Positions 36,828-48,782 of a stretch of 64,000 nt of DNA are shown one piece after another. A model generated the notes under the pieces. It searched no databases. It was not told the origin of the DNA and was given only the letters and a program-made list of their open reading frames with translations. The position numbers and the translations under genes were made by a program. This DNA is from Chamaecrista fasciculata (Eukaryota > Streptophyta > Magnoliopsida > Fabales > Fabaceae): positions 20,085 through 84,084 of the forward strand of contig QANZ01026932.1 in the NCBI GenBank assembly GCA_003254925.1, given 5' to 3'. Numbering within the stretch: position 1 is the first letter of the stretch; each line of letters starts with the position of its first letter.

Positions 36828-39800
36828 AATTTTTTTTTTAATTTCTTACAATTCCATTCTATTTTTCAACATAACCCTGCTTTCATTCTATAACTAATTA
36901 TCATTTTTTATACTTAATTATCCAACTAATGGGTTCGGTGGACTATGGTCCATGCTTTTCTTCCTTAACTATAGTTTATGTAACTTGACCATTTTTTTTG
37001 TTTGATTATTCAGTCATTTGAGAAATTAGCAACTAATGAAGCTTGGAATGATGGGTGGCCATAATTGGATTTGGATCCAACGGAGTCAACTTGCAAAACG
37101 CTTGATATTATTTTTTAAAAAAAGTTTACTCTAATTTCTCTATTACAGGCTGATTAATATTTCCTCTAGTCCTAAATATCTATTTTCAAATATTAATACA
37201 CACAGATTAAGGATATTATTATTCATCTAAAATAAAAAAAAATGAGACAAAAAAAATTAAATTACCGTGATTAATTATACTTAAAAAATGTTTATTTATT
37301 ATGACTCAACTATTTAATAAGAATAAAATCGTAAAATGAATATTATTTTTTTATTTTGTAAAACATACATTTTAAAAAAAAAAATCTTTCAATCAAGCAA
37401 ATATTCAAGATTAGAGGGTGTATTGAAAAAACATTACTATTATTATCCCCTTCTTATTATATTTTCTTTTACGCCATCATAAATAAAACGTCGACGTCCT
37501 AGTTAATTAAGCCAACTTTGGAGTTAGGAGCATTAAAATTGATTAATTACTTAATTCTGTATATTTAGCTTATATATTTTGAATTTAAGAATAAAGCAGT
37601 AATTAAATCGTAATTACCGAGCAGCTATGCATCAGGTAGTAGTTAAAGTTAAACATTTTAAAGTTTAAACAAGACCGTAATTAATATAACATTGCACAAA
37701 GCAACACAGTGCGATCTGTGAGCTGTTATAAATATCTCTCTTTTTTTTTTAGTAAAAGTTTGTCAATTACTGTATAATATTCTATGAAAACTATGTCATC
37801 ACTAAAACCCCAAGGGATTTCCATAACCCTAAACTAGGACGGCTGCAATTAATGAATTTAAATTTCCTTCACAATTAATTTGCTAGTAGACAATTTTTTA
37901 AAAACTTTTATATGTATAATTATATTTACCCATATTCTAAACAAGCTTAATTAATTATTATGATAGAAATATCAATAGTCGCTAAATTTAAGCGTCATCA
38001 ATTTCGCTATGAATTTCATCATCACAGTCCATTGGATTGGACCACCCGATATATAGAATGGTCCTAACTCCAAAAGAATAAAAGGCTATGATTTATGATT
38101 TGTATCCATCTTTATATTAATGTTAAAGGAGGAAAATTCAAATAATGCTTTCTTTTACTCAATTTTGAAGCAGACAAAAAGCTGTCCAAAAGAAAATCAG
38201 ATACAAAGTATAATAGTTTCATTTTTAAATACTAAAAAAAATGAAAAAAATGAAAAAAAAAAAATCTGAATCAACATAATAACCTCTGTGTGCTCTTGTG
38301 GGTATACGTACATTACTACATTGGCACATCTCAAAGCCAACGAAACGAGACAATCTTTTTAATTAAAACTTGTAAAACTGAAAGTGAAGTTTATATATAT
38401 ATATTATATATATATACACCATATGATCCTCATGGAATGTACCGACCTCTACATTTAATAATAGCTGCGGCTATATGTGCAAATAAATTCATTTGTAACT
38501 TATTCACCAATATATGTCGTGCATATGAGGGAATTCTTGTTGTTTATTTCCATGACTAAAGAAACAAATGTTAAATTAATTTTTTTTATCGAGACATCAA
38601 TGAAATTAATTACTTCTTATGACGAATCCAGGTCGAACTATTTCAGCAGCTAAGCTACTCGTTTGAAAGATAGAAGGAAATTATTGTAAAAGATGCTAAA
38701 TAATAAAGGTATTGTATGTTAACCAGTATTTTTAGGCTATTTGTTAAAACAAGTATTAAATAGTTATATATTTGAATAAAGAAAAATAGGCGAAAATGAT
38801 ATGTATTAATCTATTAGCTTATTTTTATTTTACACTATTTTTTTTAATAACTAAAATGTACTTATGCCTTCGAAATTTTAGGTCAGAAACATAAAACACC
38901 AATGAGTTTAAATATTAATGGAAATATCACTTAAACTTTCAACTTCAATCACTTAAAATTTTTTAGTTTAAAGAGTTGATAGACTGATCCCTTCAATTTG
39001 TAAATAAGTTATATGCAACGAGCAACCTGTGAGCTTTTAACTCCGATTATTCAACACCTCTAAATTGTTGGACATAAGTCAAATATTGGGTATGTGAAAT
39101 AAGCTCACTTACTTGCACCAAGTGAGATGTGAGTGTATATAAATTAAGATCTGATATGGGAGAAGTAAATGAGGCAAGTGGAAGGTGGACCTCATGCACA
39201 TATATAGAACCTTCCCCAAGAAGGAAGACGCAGTTGAAAACTGGTAACTTCCCTCATGTGCGTGCGATAAATGCGAGTTTAGGTTCTTTTTCGAAAATTA
39301 TGCTAATTAATAAATGTTTTATTAAACCTTTTAAGAGCTTATCAGAAAATCCTAAATTTTCGTCTTCCAAAATTGAACCTGATAGAGACTTGGTCAATAA
39401 GGAAGTTGCTTAACGTTAGACACACGTTTCTGTTACCGATTTTTCGTGCGCCACTATATACACATTGTAGCTGTCGAAGTTAATTACATAGTTAACAAAA
39501 GTCTAATTACTTCTTTGTCTCTGAGTTCTCTCATGAGCTTCCATATTCTTTTATGTTGTTTTGATAACCTCTTGTGTGCAACTCCGCCAATGAATTCGTT
39601 TAATCCTATGAGAGTGTCATTTCCTATTAACTGAGGTACCAGAATAACTCTTAAGGATAGTGTCCTTAATGACATGACTCAAATTATTTCTGTTCAATCC
39701 CCAACGCAAATAACTTCACTTTTTAAAAAGGTCAGAACTTATTTCTCAACTTATTTAAAACCCGAAAAAAATTATTTGTCAATTTTTAAAACTCAAAGAT

Positions 39801-39909
39801 CTTAAGTAATCAAAATTGAAGGTTCAGGAGTTTTTTCAATTAACTTTCAATTAAAACGTTGGTATTTTAATGCTTATCAAAATAATTGCTTTTGAAAAAT
39901 TAAATTTCA

Positions 39910-40320
39910 GGTAAAATCGTCACATTAACCCCTAAAGTATGAGATAGATTTCTAATTGGTCATAAATGTCCATTTGTTTCAAATTAGTCACATGTACATT
40001 TTTCTATAACTTTTCACTTTTAGTTCCAAATTCACTTTCAGAGCGCAATTTGATCTTGTTTGTTGACAGTCTCAATTGAACATATAAAAAACTCTTCAAG
40101 AGTTATGGATGACAATTTGGGCAAGTATCCAACATATTTGCCCTAATCCACTCATAAAAAAAATATCTAGTATTCAACAGACACTAGGTATCAAATAGGG
40201 TACGATTAGTAGAAAATAACAAAGTGTGGGAACTTGTATAATCAATCTAAAATAAATAAAATATTTAGGACCAATTGAAAGCCCTCCATATACTTTTGGG
40301 ACCAATGCGAGTATTTGACC
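39910..40320. mobile_element. Foldback MULE-like MITE (family of 33438-33838)
   Basis: Ends GGTAAAATCGTCACATTAACCCC and, inverted, GGTCAAATACTCGCATTGGTCCC. The flanks TAAATTTCA and TTAAATTTT share TAAATTT with a one-base shift, so the duplication is imperfect. Confidence 0.65.
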
Positions 40321-40653
40321 TTAAATTTTACAAATTATGTTTCGATTTGATAAAAATAAAAAATGTGTTTTATCTTTAATAACAACTTTGATATTCCTTA
40401 AATAATTAAAATAAAAGTGTTTTGCAAAAGAAAAAAAATTAATAAATTAATACAATTTGTTGCTTTCATTCATTATCTTATTTATTACAGTAAGTTATTC
40501 AATATTTTTATAACAGATATATTCTAAAAGCACGGATTAGCGAGCTAGGTGTAATCAATGATCATTAAGTGCATATATAATATTCCTCCACTTATTATTA
40601 AATAGATCAAATAAATATTTATTCATAATAATTAACCATGTATGAGAATTTAA

Positions 40654-41025
40654 GGGCCTGATTGGTTTAAGAAAATATTTTCTGTTTTCATTTTCTGTTT
40701 CCATTTCTGGAATTCTATTTTCATTTCAAAATTTTCAATATTTAAGAAATATGTTTGTTTTATAAAGTTAAAAAATCGTTTTCATTCATATTTAAATTAT
40801 GTTAACTTGAATAACACTAATTTTTATATGTTTTTAAGTTTGATTATAGCTAAATGATGATATTAACATGATTAAATAGTTTACTTTTGTGTAATGTTGC
40901 AAAATATCATAAGTTTGTTTTTGGAAATACTGGAAACGTCTTTTTGACGTTTCCTGTTTTCAGCCTGTTTCAGAAAATGTTTCCAGAAAACATTTCCAAA
41001 AAAACTGTACAAAACACGTTTTCAG
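40654..41025. mobile_element. hAT-like MITE (GGGCCTGATTGG terminus), cut by the gap
   Basis: Starts GGGCCTGATTGGTTTAAG and is rich in TTTTCTGTTTTCATTT, then GGAAACGTC...GACGTTTCC and TTTTCCAGAAAACATTTCC palindromes up to the gap edge. A shorter relative is near 44035-44110. The right end is lost in the N run. Confidence 0.5.
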
Positions 41026-41295
41026 NNNNNNNNNNNNNNNNNNNNNNNNNNNNNNNNNNNNNNNNNNNNNNNNNNNNNNNNNNNNNNNNNNNNNNNNNNN
41101 NNNNNNNNNNNNNNNNNNNNNNNNNNNNNNNNNNNNNNNNNNNNNNNNNNNNNNNNNNNNNNNNNNNNNNNNNNNNNNNNNNNNNNNNNNNNNNNNNNNN
41201 NNNNNNNNNNNNNNNNNNNNNNNNNNNNNNNNNNNNNNNNNNNNNNNNNNNNNNNNNNNNNNNNNNNNNNNNNNNNNNNNNNNNNNNNNNNNNNN
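41026..41295. other. Assembly gap (270 N)
   Basis: Run of N; it probably hides the rest of the LTR element to its right. Frames crossing it are artefacts. Confidence 1.
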
Positions 41296-41780
41296 TCAAG
41301 TTAGTAAGAGAGTGATAGGAGAGTAAGAGAATTTCAGAGTGTCAGAAGTAGCTAACCTAGAACTGCTGAGATGGGCTCTATTTATAGAGCAGGGAGGAGA
41401 GAGGTGGTCAGCGCGCGGGGCGGACCACGTAACCGGACACGATCTCCACCAACGGATATGGTGGAGACCGAGATTTGCGGAGCAAGGCAATCGTGGATGA
41501 TTGCGTGTCACTTCGCATGGCGGGCGCTAGGAAACTGGAGATCGTGGGTGTGAGCAAGTCCGTAGCCCACGATCTCCCGTAGCGTGGATTGCGGAGCAAG
41601 GTAGTCGTGGATGACCACGTGTTATTTGGGGGACGTGCGCCAAGACCCGGGATGGATCACGGCCGCCCCTAAATGTGCAAAGGGCGCCCGATTGGCTCGA
41701 GGGCGCCTCGCAAGGTGTGGAGGGGAGAAGAGGCCCGGTGCGAGGGCCGTTTAGGCGTACGCCCAAATAGTGATGTATCA
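41296..41780 (-). mobile_element. GC-rich LTR fragment next to the gap
   Basis: Read on the minus strand it starts TGATACATCACTATTTGGGC at 41780 and carries a TATA box CTCTATAAATAGAGC (about 41390-41376), then leader-like sequence up to the gap. GC content is far above its neighbours. A unit TTGCGGAGCAAGG...GTCGTGGATGA is repeated (about 41474 and 41589). The TG start and TATA position fit an LTR promoter. No internal domain is visible, so the superfamily is unknown. The four short frames here (41296-41781) are not credible genes. Confidence 0.6.
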
Positions 41781-42112
41781 TGACCTAAAATTTTTTTTAA
41801 GAATACAATTAAAATTGATCTCATATTTTTGGGTACTAGCTAGAAGTATATTTGCATTTTTTTGCCTAAATTTAATAATTAGTATGAGATTTTATTGTTT
41901 GAGTTTGAGTTAGATTAAAAGATTGATGGGTTTAGGGATGACAATTAGCAAGAACTTAAATTATATTCTCTTTAATAATAAATAGTTATTTTTATATTTA
42001 TAAAAAATATATATAAAATTTTTATGCACTGAGAAAATGTAAAATTATAAGAATAAAATATAAAATATCTTATATATTTATATTGAATAATTTAATAATA
42101 CATTAATATTTA

Positions 42113-43934
42113 GGTTAAAATGTCTTATTGGTCCTTTAGGTGCTAGGTTTCACTTTGGCCCTACATATATAGATTTTAAAATGGTCCTTTATATTTGTAT
42201 AATTTTTAAGTTTTGGTTCAAAATCCACTTCCGTGGCGCGATTTCATATTGTTTATCGACGATTTCAACTAAATAGATAAATAACTCGTTAAGGGTAACT
42301 TGTAACTTCAAACTCGTCAAATTTAAACTTGAAACGAGATAAATATGACCAATGTCACTCATTTAACCTTATAATGAGTGACTCACTGTTGAAGTCAGAT
42401 TTGATCTCGTTTGTTAACAGTCTTGTTAGCAACTCTATTATATTTATTTTCAGACCAAATTATCTCATTTCAACAGTCACTAAATCCACTTAATTACCCT
42501 TTTTATTCTAGTTTTGTTGGTTGTCTCTTCTTTCTCTAATTTTGCCTAATCTCAAGTCCTATGGGCATAGGACTAATCCCCTTTTTACTTGCCTATTTCA
42601 GTTTTCTATCGGCATAGGACTAATTCCCCTTTTTACTACAGTAACTTTTTAATCTGAATTTTCTTTTCTTTTAGGGACCAATCTGTTGCTGTCACTTGTG
42701 CACCCCTTCTCAAGTAAAATATCTGATTCATTTAGTGGAGAGCATGTGCCAAACATGTGCCAAGGGTTTCTTATAGGAAAGGGATGCATATAAAAGGGAA
42801 AGTTTTGGATTAGAGAGGTGGATTCACTCATTTGGCAGCAGCTAAAGGAGGGAGCTCGTGAGCAGCTCGTTTTGGAGGAGAACCAGCCTCCACTCTTCTT
42901 CTTTCTTCAGATTTGCTAGTTTTTCTTCCTTCTCTTAGCTTTGATTTCGTTTTAGTCATGAATATTAGAGGCTAGACCTCTAATCTAGCTTAGTTGTATA
43001 AAGATTTGGAGAATATCATGGTTTGAGACTATGTTTTGAGCTTAATGCAATCTTACTTTCTTTTGAGTTTTGATTCTCTCTCTGATTTAATTTTATGATT
43101 GTCTTGGATGGATTATGTTAGAGAGCTCCGAATTGTATTTCATTCTTGATTAATCTTGTCATCTAGGCTCAAATCTTTGTTTGATGTTTAGAACAGTGAC
43201 ACAAGCTTTGTTAGTAGAATAGCTTCATTTCTATTTTCAAAGTATGAGAAGGAATCTCTAGTTTAGCTACCACCATTGAGACCTAGTTAAATTAGGCTTA
43301 GCTTATCTCTTGCTTTAATTGTTCTTGAACTTGAGAGTCTGTTACTTAAGAGTTTGAGATAAATGAAGGTAGGTCGGTTCCAACTTCTGATTTATGTGAG
43401 ATACTGATAGAATCTGATTTTCTATCAAGCTAAGCAAACTCAAGGTTATAGATGTTTTGTCAATGATTAACATGAGGAACTCCATTTCAATATACAACCC
43501 GGCTAGATGTTTTTATTGTTGAATTTCCTTAAACCAATTTACTTCTCTTCACTTTTTAGAATCATAATTAACAACTCTATTCCCTTTAAGTGTTATTGTT
43601 ATTTTTAAACTTGAATTTTAGTCATTCTTCCCCGTTGGAATCGACCCTACTCACCGCTATATGCAAAATTAAGGAACTCAAAGTAGTAGGATTAATTTGT
43701 TGGTTTCGACCCTTGACAAGCCTTAATAAGACAGAGAAATGACTTGTTTAAAATAATTGACTCTTAGCATTATATTTAAATTTGAAACGAGAGCAAGAAA
43801 TATAATCATATTCAGTAATTCAAGACAAAAAATGAACAATCATAGAAATTTAGAGGATTACTTTGAAACAAAAATGATGTAGGACCAAAGTGAAATACAG
43901 TTCATACATAAAAGTCCAGAATAAAGTTTTAACC
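42113..43934. mobile_element. Foldback element split by an LTR insertion
   Basis: Outer ends GGTTAAAATGTCTTATTGGTCC and, inverted, GGTTAAAACTTTATTCTGGAC; both arms carry CACTTTGG(C/T)CCTACAT. The flanks TAATATTTA and (shifted by one) TTATATTTA are nearly a 9-bp duplication. The ~1.2-kb centre is different in character and resembles an LTR (listed separately). Confidence 0.6.
42515..43718 (+). mobile_element. Probable solo LTR (Ty3/gypsy, Tat-like) inside the foldback
   Basis: TG...CA-bounded block of about 1.2 kb with a TATA box GCATATAAAAGGG near 42786, a leader with a CT-rich zone, and an end resembling Tat/Ogre LTRs (CCGTTGGAATCGACCCTACTC, then GGTTTCGACCC...CA). No gag or pol lies next to it. 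The 5-bp flanks AGTTT and AGCCT do not match, so the limits are tentative. Confidence 0.45.
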
Positions 43935-44149
43935 TTTATATTTATAATTTTTTATAGTTATAAATAAAAAAAATTGATAGAAATATATTTTACAATAAAC
44001 AAATATTTTTTAAATTTCTTCATATTGAAATTTAGTTTAAGATAATATTTTCTGTTTTTATTTTTAAAATTCTATTCTTATTTTTAAATTTTTAAAAAAT
44101 GTTTGTTTTCTAAAGTAAAAAATTTGTTCTTATTCCTTCACTGTAACTT

Positions 44150-44437
44150 TGTAAGAACTGTCTGGTTTGGTTTGTCTCTTTCTATCAAATATCATTCGAC
44201 GAACACTAGCTTTTGCACTAGGTTCACAAGTTGGATCATCCATTGGCGTCACAAGAAAGAAATGTTATCTAATTATAATATTAATGTCTTTGAGTTTTTC
44301 ACTTTCTCGATTCATGAATCGCGAGAGCTATTGGCACAATTTAAGAGTTTTTCTTGTAGTTCCTAGTTTCATGACTGAGTTATTTTCGTTGTACTCTTTC
44401 ACTATTTTTTCGAATAAATGTCTTCGTCCTAGAAAAA
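44150..44437 (+). mobile_element. LINE 3'-end fragment (probable)
   Basis: Shares GGTTCACAAGTTGGATCATC and the downstream layout with 29518-29967 and ends in an A run near 44431. The frames 44103-44366 and 44167-44463 run through it and have no intact domain. Confidence 0.4.
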
Positions 44438-45122
44438 AAATCATCTTCTCTATACTAAAATAATATAATACTATATATGAAGGGACTTAGAAACCATATA
44501 TAAATATATTTCTGCATACTGCAAAAGCAGTATGTACGTGTCAAGAAACTACCAAAAGGAAAAAGGATAATACATTAAAATATACAAATTAAAATGTGTA
44601 ACTATATATACTCCTAATTAAGAATTCGCAGATATAGAGCACACTGCTATATATGTAAAGAAATTACTCCATAGTCCATATACACTTACATGCATCCAAG
44701 CTTTTCATGTGGAATATTTACAGATGTGTGCATATATATATATTATGCTTGGAGAATAAACAGAATATATATGTATAAATTTACAAAATCAGATCAAATT
44801 AAAGGTGATAGATATTTTATTATAAAATAAAAAAATATTAGAGAAGATTGAAGCCACTTCTTTTGGTATCGGTGATTAAGGCTTTATTGATTTATTCATT
44901 AATTTCTGAGTGTGATGATTAAGCCTACATCAGAAAGGGTCCTCATATTCATATAGCTAGCTACCTAGCTAACTAGGCAGAGACTTTGTTCTACTTCCCA
45001 TTTGTCATGTCTAAAAAATTAAAGTATGAAATTGATAGAACACGTCTTATTCTGCGCAACGACTAATCTCTAAAACGCTGTAACCTTCTGAATTTTTTAC
45101 CCGAATTCTCTGCAATGTAATG

Positions 45123-45212
45123 CAATGCAGTTCAGACAGAAAGAGAAAATTAAAAAAAATATTAATACAATGCAGTTCAGAGAGAAAGAGAAAATTAAAA
45201 AAAAATATTAAT
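45123..45212 (+). repeat. 45-bp tandem repeat, two units
   Basis: CAATGCAGTTCAGA(C/G)AGAAAG followed by AGAAAATTAAAAAAAATATTAATA occurs twice, starting at 45123 and 45168. The following CTTTCTCTCTTTAAATTGCGG is partly an inverted match, so this may be the arm of a small MITE. Confidence 0.6.
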
Positions 45213-45352
45213 AAGACCCACATTTTTCTTTCTTTCTCTCTTTAAATTGCGGTACAAATTGCACTACAGATGATCCACTTTTGTTTTTCCCAAGCTTCAA
45301 TAATTTCTTAATTTCTGACAAAAGCTTCGTCTCCCAATATATATAGAGTATA

Positions 45353-45958
45353 GAGGTAAAGTACTATTTGGTTTCTCCTTTTTCACACTTTGAACTATTT
45401 GGTCCCTACATTTTTGAAATAGACTATTTGGTCCCTCTTTTTTCACACTTTGATACTATTTGGTCCCTGCATTTTTGAAATAGACTATTTGGTCCCTCAT
45501 TAATCACAAATGTCAACTCGTTAGTCCCTCTAGCCTATATCCGTTACTAACAGTGATGACTTGGCCGTTAAATACTTACATGACACTGTTAATTGTCACT
45601 TTATCATCCTAATCACCAAAATAAACCGATCTTGGCCAAAATTAAAAATTGAGACAGACCCATTTGCAACTAAAATTGGAGTCACCAAAATATCTCCATC
45701 ACATTTTAATACAAATGGGTCTGGATCAATTTTTAATTTTGGCCCGGTTCGGTTTATTTTGGTGACTAAGATGACAAAGTGACATTTAACAGTGTCATAT
45801 TAACGGCCAAGTCATCACTGTTAGTAACAGATATAGGCTAGAGGGACTAACGGGTTGACATTTGTGATTAATGAGGGGCCAAATAGTCCATTTCAAAAAT
45901 GGAGGGACCAAATGGTATCAAAGTGTGAAAAAGGAGGGACCAAATAGTACTTTACCTC
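45353..45958. mobile_element. Foldback MULE-like element, exact 9-bp TSD TAGAGTATA
   Basis: GAGGTAAAGTACTATTTGG at both ends in inverted orientation; the arms pair almost to the centre (about 290 bp each). TAGAGTATA is exact at 45344-45352 and 45959-45967. The left arm has a ~58-bp internal tandem duplication (CTATTTGGTCCCT...). The small frame at 45561-45782 lies across the palindrome centre and is not a gene. Confidence 0.85.
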
Positions 45959-45967
45959 TAGAGTATA

Positions 45968-47121
45968 TATGATTGCCTCTGTAATTATTTTTTATTATTT
46001 TTGAGTATCTTTCACTTATCCGTTTTAAACTTTTTATAAGATAAAAAAATTAATTCTATTTAAATTGAACAAGATCAGAAAAAGGATAAAATCTCCTAAT
46101 AAATATCTTTTCCAGTGAAACTTTCACATTATTGCTCAGAACTCAATATATAACTAATCCCGAACTGATTATGATCTGCTGCATGCATATATGTAATATC
46201 TATTATTTTACATCATTTCAATCAAAAGACAGGTTGATTTAATTTTGTATATGGGTTATCCTATAAAAAGTTAGATAGCTATATATAGGACATTAGTTTT
46301 TAGCCGTTGGATTTAATTTTTTTATCTTAAGATTTATGTAATGTTTTTTTTATAATATATAAAACATAAATTTTGAGGCTAAAAAGTTAAATCCAACTAC
46401 TAAAAGCTAACTTTTTAAAGTGTTACCCTTTGTATTTGCACACTTTTCTTTGTTGTTGTTTGATTAATTAGTGATTTAAATAAGGAAAAGAAGGAGGAGG
46501 ACGTGTTGATCATCTATTAGCACAAATAGTACTATTACTATACTATGGGACAGATGATCAGAGAATAATTAAATTAACTAAATGATCTTGGCTTATAAAT
46601 CATGAGTTGGAGATTAATTAATTAATTAACAAGAATTAAGCAAAAGAATCAAGAGAGAGAGAACACAGTGCACTTTTGCACATGCAGTGTGAAAGGGGTT
46701 TAGTGATAAAAAGGAGAGAGAGAGAGAGAGAGATTCTGAAAGGATGAGTTTGCTACTCCCCACAAGGAAACTAGAGTGGCAAAAGCAGAACAAAAGCTTT
46801 ATATATATATATATCTATGTCATTTGGCATCTCCACTATATATGTATATATGTATGTGTGTGTATATATATATATACGTCTTGTTTTCTCAGGAATATTA
46901 AAAATTTACAACACCATCTTTATTTTGTCAAGCTCAAAGCCCCACCATAATGCCATATCACCTACCAACCATTACAGATTCATGCATTAAGCATATTGTT
47001 GGTTGCAGTAAATTAAATTTTCAAAATTAAAACATATATATTCCTGTAATTTTACTATATATTCTAGCTAGGAAATTAATTAATAAATACATATATATCT
47101 CTCTCAACTTTTAATTAAAAA
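45968..47121. other. AT-rich intergenic DNA
   Basis: Contains a small foldback (about 46275-46425: GTTTTTAGCCGTTGGATTTAA against TTAAATCCAACTACTAAAAGC), a (GA)n tract at 46714-46733 and AT/GT simple repeats at 46800-46876. The frame 46744-46950 is mostly translated simple repeat. Confidence 0.5.
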
Positions 47122-47717
47122 GATAAATTACACTTTGGTACCCTGTTCTATAGATCGATTTCACTTTGATACCCTGTTCTTTCAAAAGTGACATCTTGGT
47201 ATCCTATTCTTTGCATAATGTTACTTTGGTACCATGTTCTTTCAGAAGTGGCCTTTTATACCTTGTTATTTGTACTGTTAACACTTTGGTACCCTAAAAA
47301 AGATACAACATGGTAACAAATCGTGAAATAACAAGGTACCAAAGTGAAATCGGTCCACAGACACTACTAGAAAAACTGCGATTAGTGACAGCCAAATCGG
47401 TCACTAACGACCGAAATCAGTCACTAAAATCAGGTTTAGTGACCGATTTGTGACCGAAAAAGGCGGTTTGTATTTCCCTTGTCACTAATTTTTGTGACCG
47501 AATAGAGAGCAGTCACTATTGTTGTGACAACTGTTCTGTCAATATTCAGTCACTAATTTAGTGACTCAATTGTGACAGTTATTTTGTCACAATTCAGTCA
47601 CAAATGCAGTCNAGTGAAATCGTGCAAAGAATAGGGCACCAAAGTGTCACTTTTAAAAGAACAGGATACCAAAGTGAAATCGATTCATAAAACAGGATAC
47701 CAAAGAGTAATTTCCCT
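47122..47717. mobile_element. Foldback MITE ('TAAATTACACTTTGGTACC' family) with CACTA insert
   Basis: The left end AGATAAATTACACTTTGGTACCC and inverted right end AGGGAAATTACTCTTTGGTATCC, with internal copies of CTTTGGTACC, match 15753-16084. The middle is interrupted from 47362 by CACTA-like sequence. Confidence 0.75.
47362..47612. mobile_element. CACTA (En/Spm-like) terminus nested in the MITE
   Basis: Starts CACTACTAGAAAAACTGCG, a classic CACTA terminal repeat, then carries many subterminal GTCACTAA / TTAGTGAC / GTGACCGA motifs on both strands. Sequence stops at a single N (47612), after which the host MITE resumes with AGTGAAATCG. The rest of the element and its right end are missing from the assembly or deleted. 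Confidence 0.75.
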
Positions 47718-48460
47718 AATTTAAATAGAAAAGCATATAACTTTCTCTCATCTATTACATTTTAAGATACCGCAAGAATTGAAGGAACTTTGAAATGGGA
47801 AAAGAAAATAAAAATAAATTGTGAAATTTTTGTAATAAAATTAGTTATTTAGTAGTGAGTTTGTGTGGCTGATGTACAGTTAAAAGGAGGATATCTTTTA
47901 TAATTGAAGATCTATATAAATTTAGACAATTTTAAACGTGTGAACAAATGAGACGTAAAGTTTCATTTAATATTAAAAGGTAATGTAACAGTTTTGCCTC
48001 CTATAATTATATAAATTTAGAGAAATATAGAATCCTCAATTACTGGGATCCATTTTTAGTTAAAAGATAATATTGATCTAGAAGGAAATTAGTAAGTTTT
48101 TTTTTAAAAAAAAATTGAAAGTTAAAAGAGAATATTGACAAATGGCTATAGGGTATTCACATTTGTTTACTAAAACAAACTGATAATAATGTGGAAGTTG
48201 AATAAATTTGAAAGTTGAGATTTTTGGGGTTCTTTTTCATGACAACTTTGACACACACACGAACAGAGTTAATTATTATTTGAAACTTGATTTTCTGGGG
48301 CGACCAGCTTAATTATGTGGAAGTTTAGCGGATTGTTAACTAGAAAGAAGGAAAATACTAAATGTCTAAAACAAACAAAATAATAATGTTGAAACTTAAA
48401 GAAAATGTGGCAGAAAAGTCATAAGAAGTTGCACACTACTGAATTGTGATGGACACTCAT

Positions 48461-48782
48461 TGATGTCTTATATTGTTTGGTTAAAGGGCCTTATAACGCT
48501 CTATATATAATGAGGTAACTCTCTCCCTTTGAGAACGCTTTTGGGTTGAGTTAGACATTTCTACATGGTATTAGCTAGAGTCTGGTTTGACATGTGGGAT
48601 GAATAAGCCTTACAGTGGATTGCCCTGGAAATAACTCGTTGACTTCACGCTCTTAATGTCGAGCGTGAGGAGAACATGTTGAAGTTATATATTGCTTAGT
48701 TAAGGCCTTATAACCCTATATATATAATAAGGCAACTCTCTCTCTTCGAGAGTTCTTTTGGAGTGAGTTAAGCCTTTCTACA
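48461..48782 (+). mobile_element. TRIM (terminal-repeat retrotransposon in miniature)
   Basis: LTR1 48461-48565 and LTR2 48677-48782 are similar throughout (GTTAAAGG...CCTTATAAC, AACTCTCTC...GAGA, TTTTGG...GAGTTA, TTTCTACA). Directly after LTR1 comes TGGTATTAGCTAGAG, a slightly altered tRNA-Met primer site; before LTR2 is the purine-rich GTGAGGAGAACA. The ~110-bp interior has no ORF. The 5-bp flanks (CTCAT, CCTTA) do not match, so ends may be shifted or flanks rearranged. Confidence 0.8.

Larger units (their letters stand above)
36171..40653. other. AT-rich intergenic region with foldback elements
   Basis: No protein gene recognised. Contains the foldbacks at 36458-36827 and 39910-40320, (AT)n at about 38395-38416, and other AT-rich DNA. 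A patch at 39195-39290 has TATATAGAACCTTCC, which might be a promoter relic, but the frames around it (39129-39413, 39446-39634) have no recognisable domain. Confidence 0.5.
43935..45352. other. AT-rich intergenic DNA
   Basis: Contains a hAT-like TTTTCTGTTTTT patch (44035-44110), the LINE tail at 44150-44437 and a 45-bp tandem repeat at 45123-45212. No gene recognised. Confidence 0.5.

Noticed and set aside
40887..41315. Frames across the second N gap
   Set aside because: Made mostly of unknown bases; the flanks are transposon sequence.
41296..41781. Several Arg/Pro/Ser-rich frames in the GC-rich block
   Set aside because: Few stops are expected in GC-rich DNA; the block has LTR features and no protein motif.
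42649..42831. 60-residue minus frame as a gene
   Set aside because: Lies within LTR-like DNA beside its TATA box and has no recognised motif.
46744..46950. Short peptide gene after a GA-rich leader
   Set aside because: Most of the frame translates (AT)n and (GT)n repeats.
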